Of a stretch of DNA of 5,818 bases, positions 5,695 through 5,818 are shown piece by piece. The translations under genes and the position numbers were made by a program. The notes beneath the pieces were generated by a model that was not told the origin of the DNA, ran no database searches, and saw only the letters and a list, made by a program, of their open reading frames with translations. This DNA is from an uncultured Saprospiraceae bacterium (GTDB lineage Bacteria > Bacteroidota > Bacteroidia > Chitinophagales > Saprospiraceae), in the NCBI GenBank assembly GCA_938002705.1, contig CALLAG010000338.1:1-5818 (forward strand), written 5' to 3'. Within the stretch, counting starts at the first letter, position 1. The number at the start of each line of letters is the position of its first letter.

Positions 5695-5818
5695 GTCTGA
5701 ATCTTCATCTACGGAATTGGGGATGACAGGATGTAGGATGTAGGATGTAGGATGAAGGTTGTGAATCACTCACCTACACAATCAAGAAATCTTCAAATCC
5801 ACAAAATCAAGATTCAGA
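5695..5818 (+). repeat. Repeat unit 4, cut by the window end
   Basis: The left arm starts at GTCTGAATCTTCAT (5695) and the right arm reaches ATCAAGATTCAGA (5806-5818), pairing TCTGAATCTT (5696-5705) with AAGATTCAGA (5809-5818). The inner stem TGAAG (5753-5757) with CTTCA (5791-5795) is as in unit 2. From 5740 to the window end it is identical to 5298-5376 of unit 2 over 79 bp, although unit 3 lies between them. The core and gene slot of this unit are beyond the window. Confidence 0.8.
5729..5756 (+). repeat. Short tandem heptamer GGATGTA x3 + GGATGAA
   Basis: Three exact GGATGTA copies (5729-5735, 5736-5742, 5743-5749) are followed by the variant GGATGAA (5750-5756). Unit 2 has the same tract with fewer copies (GGATGGTA, GGATGTA, GGATGAA at 5293-5314), and unit 3 has almost none. 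The tract lies in the left strand of the hairpin loop and probably changes length by slippage. Confidence 0.8.

Larger units (their letters stand above)
4711..5818. mobile_element. Candidate GxxExxY-associated repetitive element with tandem deletion derivatives
   Basis: Seen directly: at least four modular units lie head to tail on the plus strand. Each holds an inverted-repeat hairpin, a conserved core and a gene slot. Unit 1 (4711-5265) carries an intact nuclease-family gene. Units 2 and 3 (215 and 214 bp) carry a 46-bp scrap of the same gene. Unit 4 is cut by the window end. The block starts abruptly 3 bp after the peptidase stop codon. No transposase, IS-type ends or target-site duplication can be seen, and the right boundary is outside the window. 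Calling it mobile rests on its modular form, the nuclease gene and the shortened derivatives, a layout that recalls autonomous/non-autonomous element pairs such as RAYT/REP. It may instead be a locally duplicated chromosomal repeat. Confidence 0.45.

Noticed and set aside
4711..5818. CRISPR array
   Set aside because: Units are about 215 bp and carry homologous content throughout. There are no short regular repeats with unique spacers and no cas genes.

Overview
The window looks like chromosomal DNA from a member of the Bacteroidota. The DNA is AT-rich, and leaders before start codons are A-rich with no Shine-Dalgarno motif. A secreted protein ends in a type IX secretion (Por) sorting domain with a YPNPA motif, and there is an S46-family dipeptidyl peptidase. 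The Kelch + MopE-type metal-binding motif + T9SS design is common in Saprospiraceae-like and related marine lineages, but the genus cannot be fixed from this sequence.

Left part (1-2500, minus strand): a TIGR02206/YwaF-like integral membrane protein (1775-2500) is followed 45 bp downstream on the same strand by a secreted Kelch-repeat protein (101-1729) with two MopE-type Asp-rich repeats and a C-terminal T9SS sorting domain. An 80-bp divergent intergenic region (2501-2580) holds a perfect 15-bp palindrome and separates them from the rightward genes. Positions 1-100 hold no gene I can support.

Middle (2581-4707, plus strand): a complete S46 exopeptidase with signal peptide, His84/Asp220/Ser640 triad, and Arg658 at the S1-specificity position. 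This makes it a DPP11-type (Asp/Glu-specific) rather than a DPP7-type enzyme.

Right part (4711-5818): the unusual region. It is a modular array that starts 3 bp after the peptidase stop codon. Each unit has a long hairpin built on arms GTCTGAATCTTGAT / ATCAAGATTCAGAC, an invariant 33-bp core holding a third copy of the arm sequence, and then a gene slot. In the first unit the slot holds an intact GxxExxY-family PDDEXK-type nuclease gene (4859-5260). In the next two units it holds only a 46-bp fragment of that gene, produced by the same two deletions, so those units have periods of 215 and 214 bp. A fourth unit runs off the window. One internal stem of the hairpin differs between units by two compensatory base-pair changes, which suggests selection on a folded RNA or DNA. 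The region resembles a nuclease-bearing element with shortened, tandemly amplified non-autonomous derivatives. The mobility and the role of the nuclease are inference.
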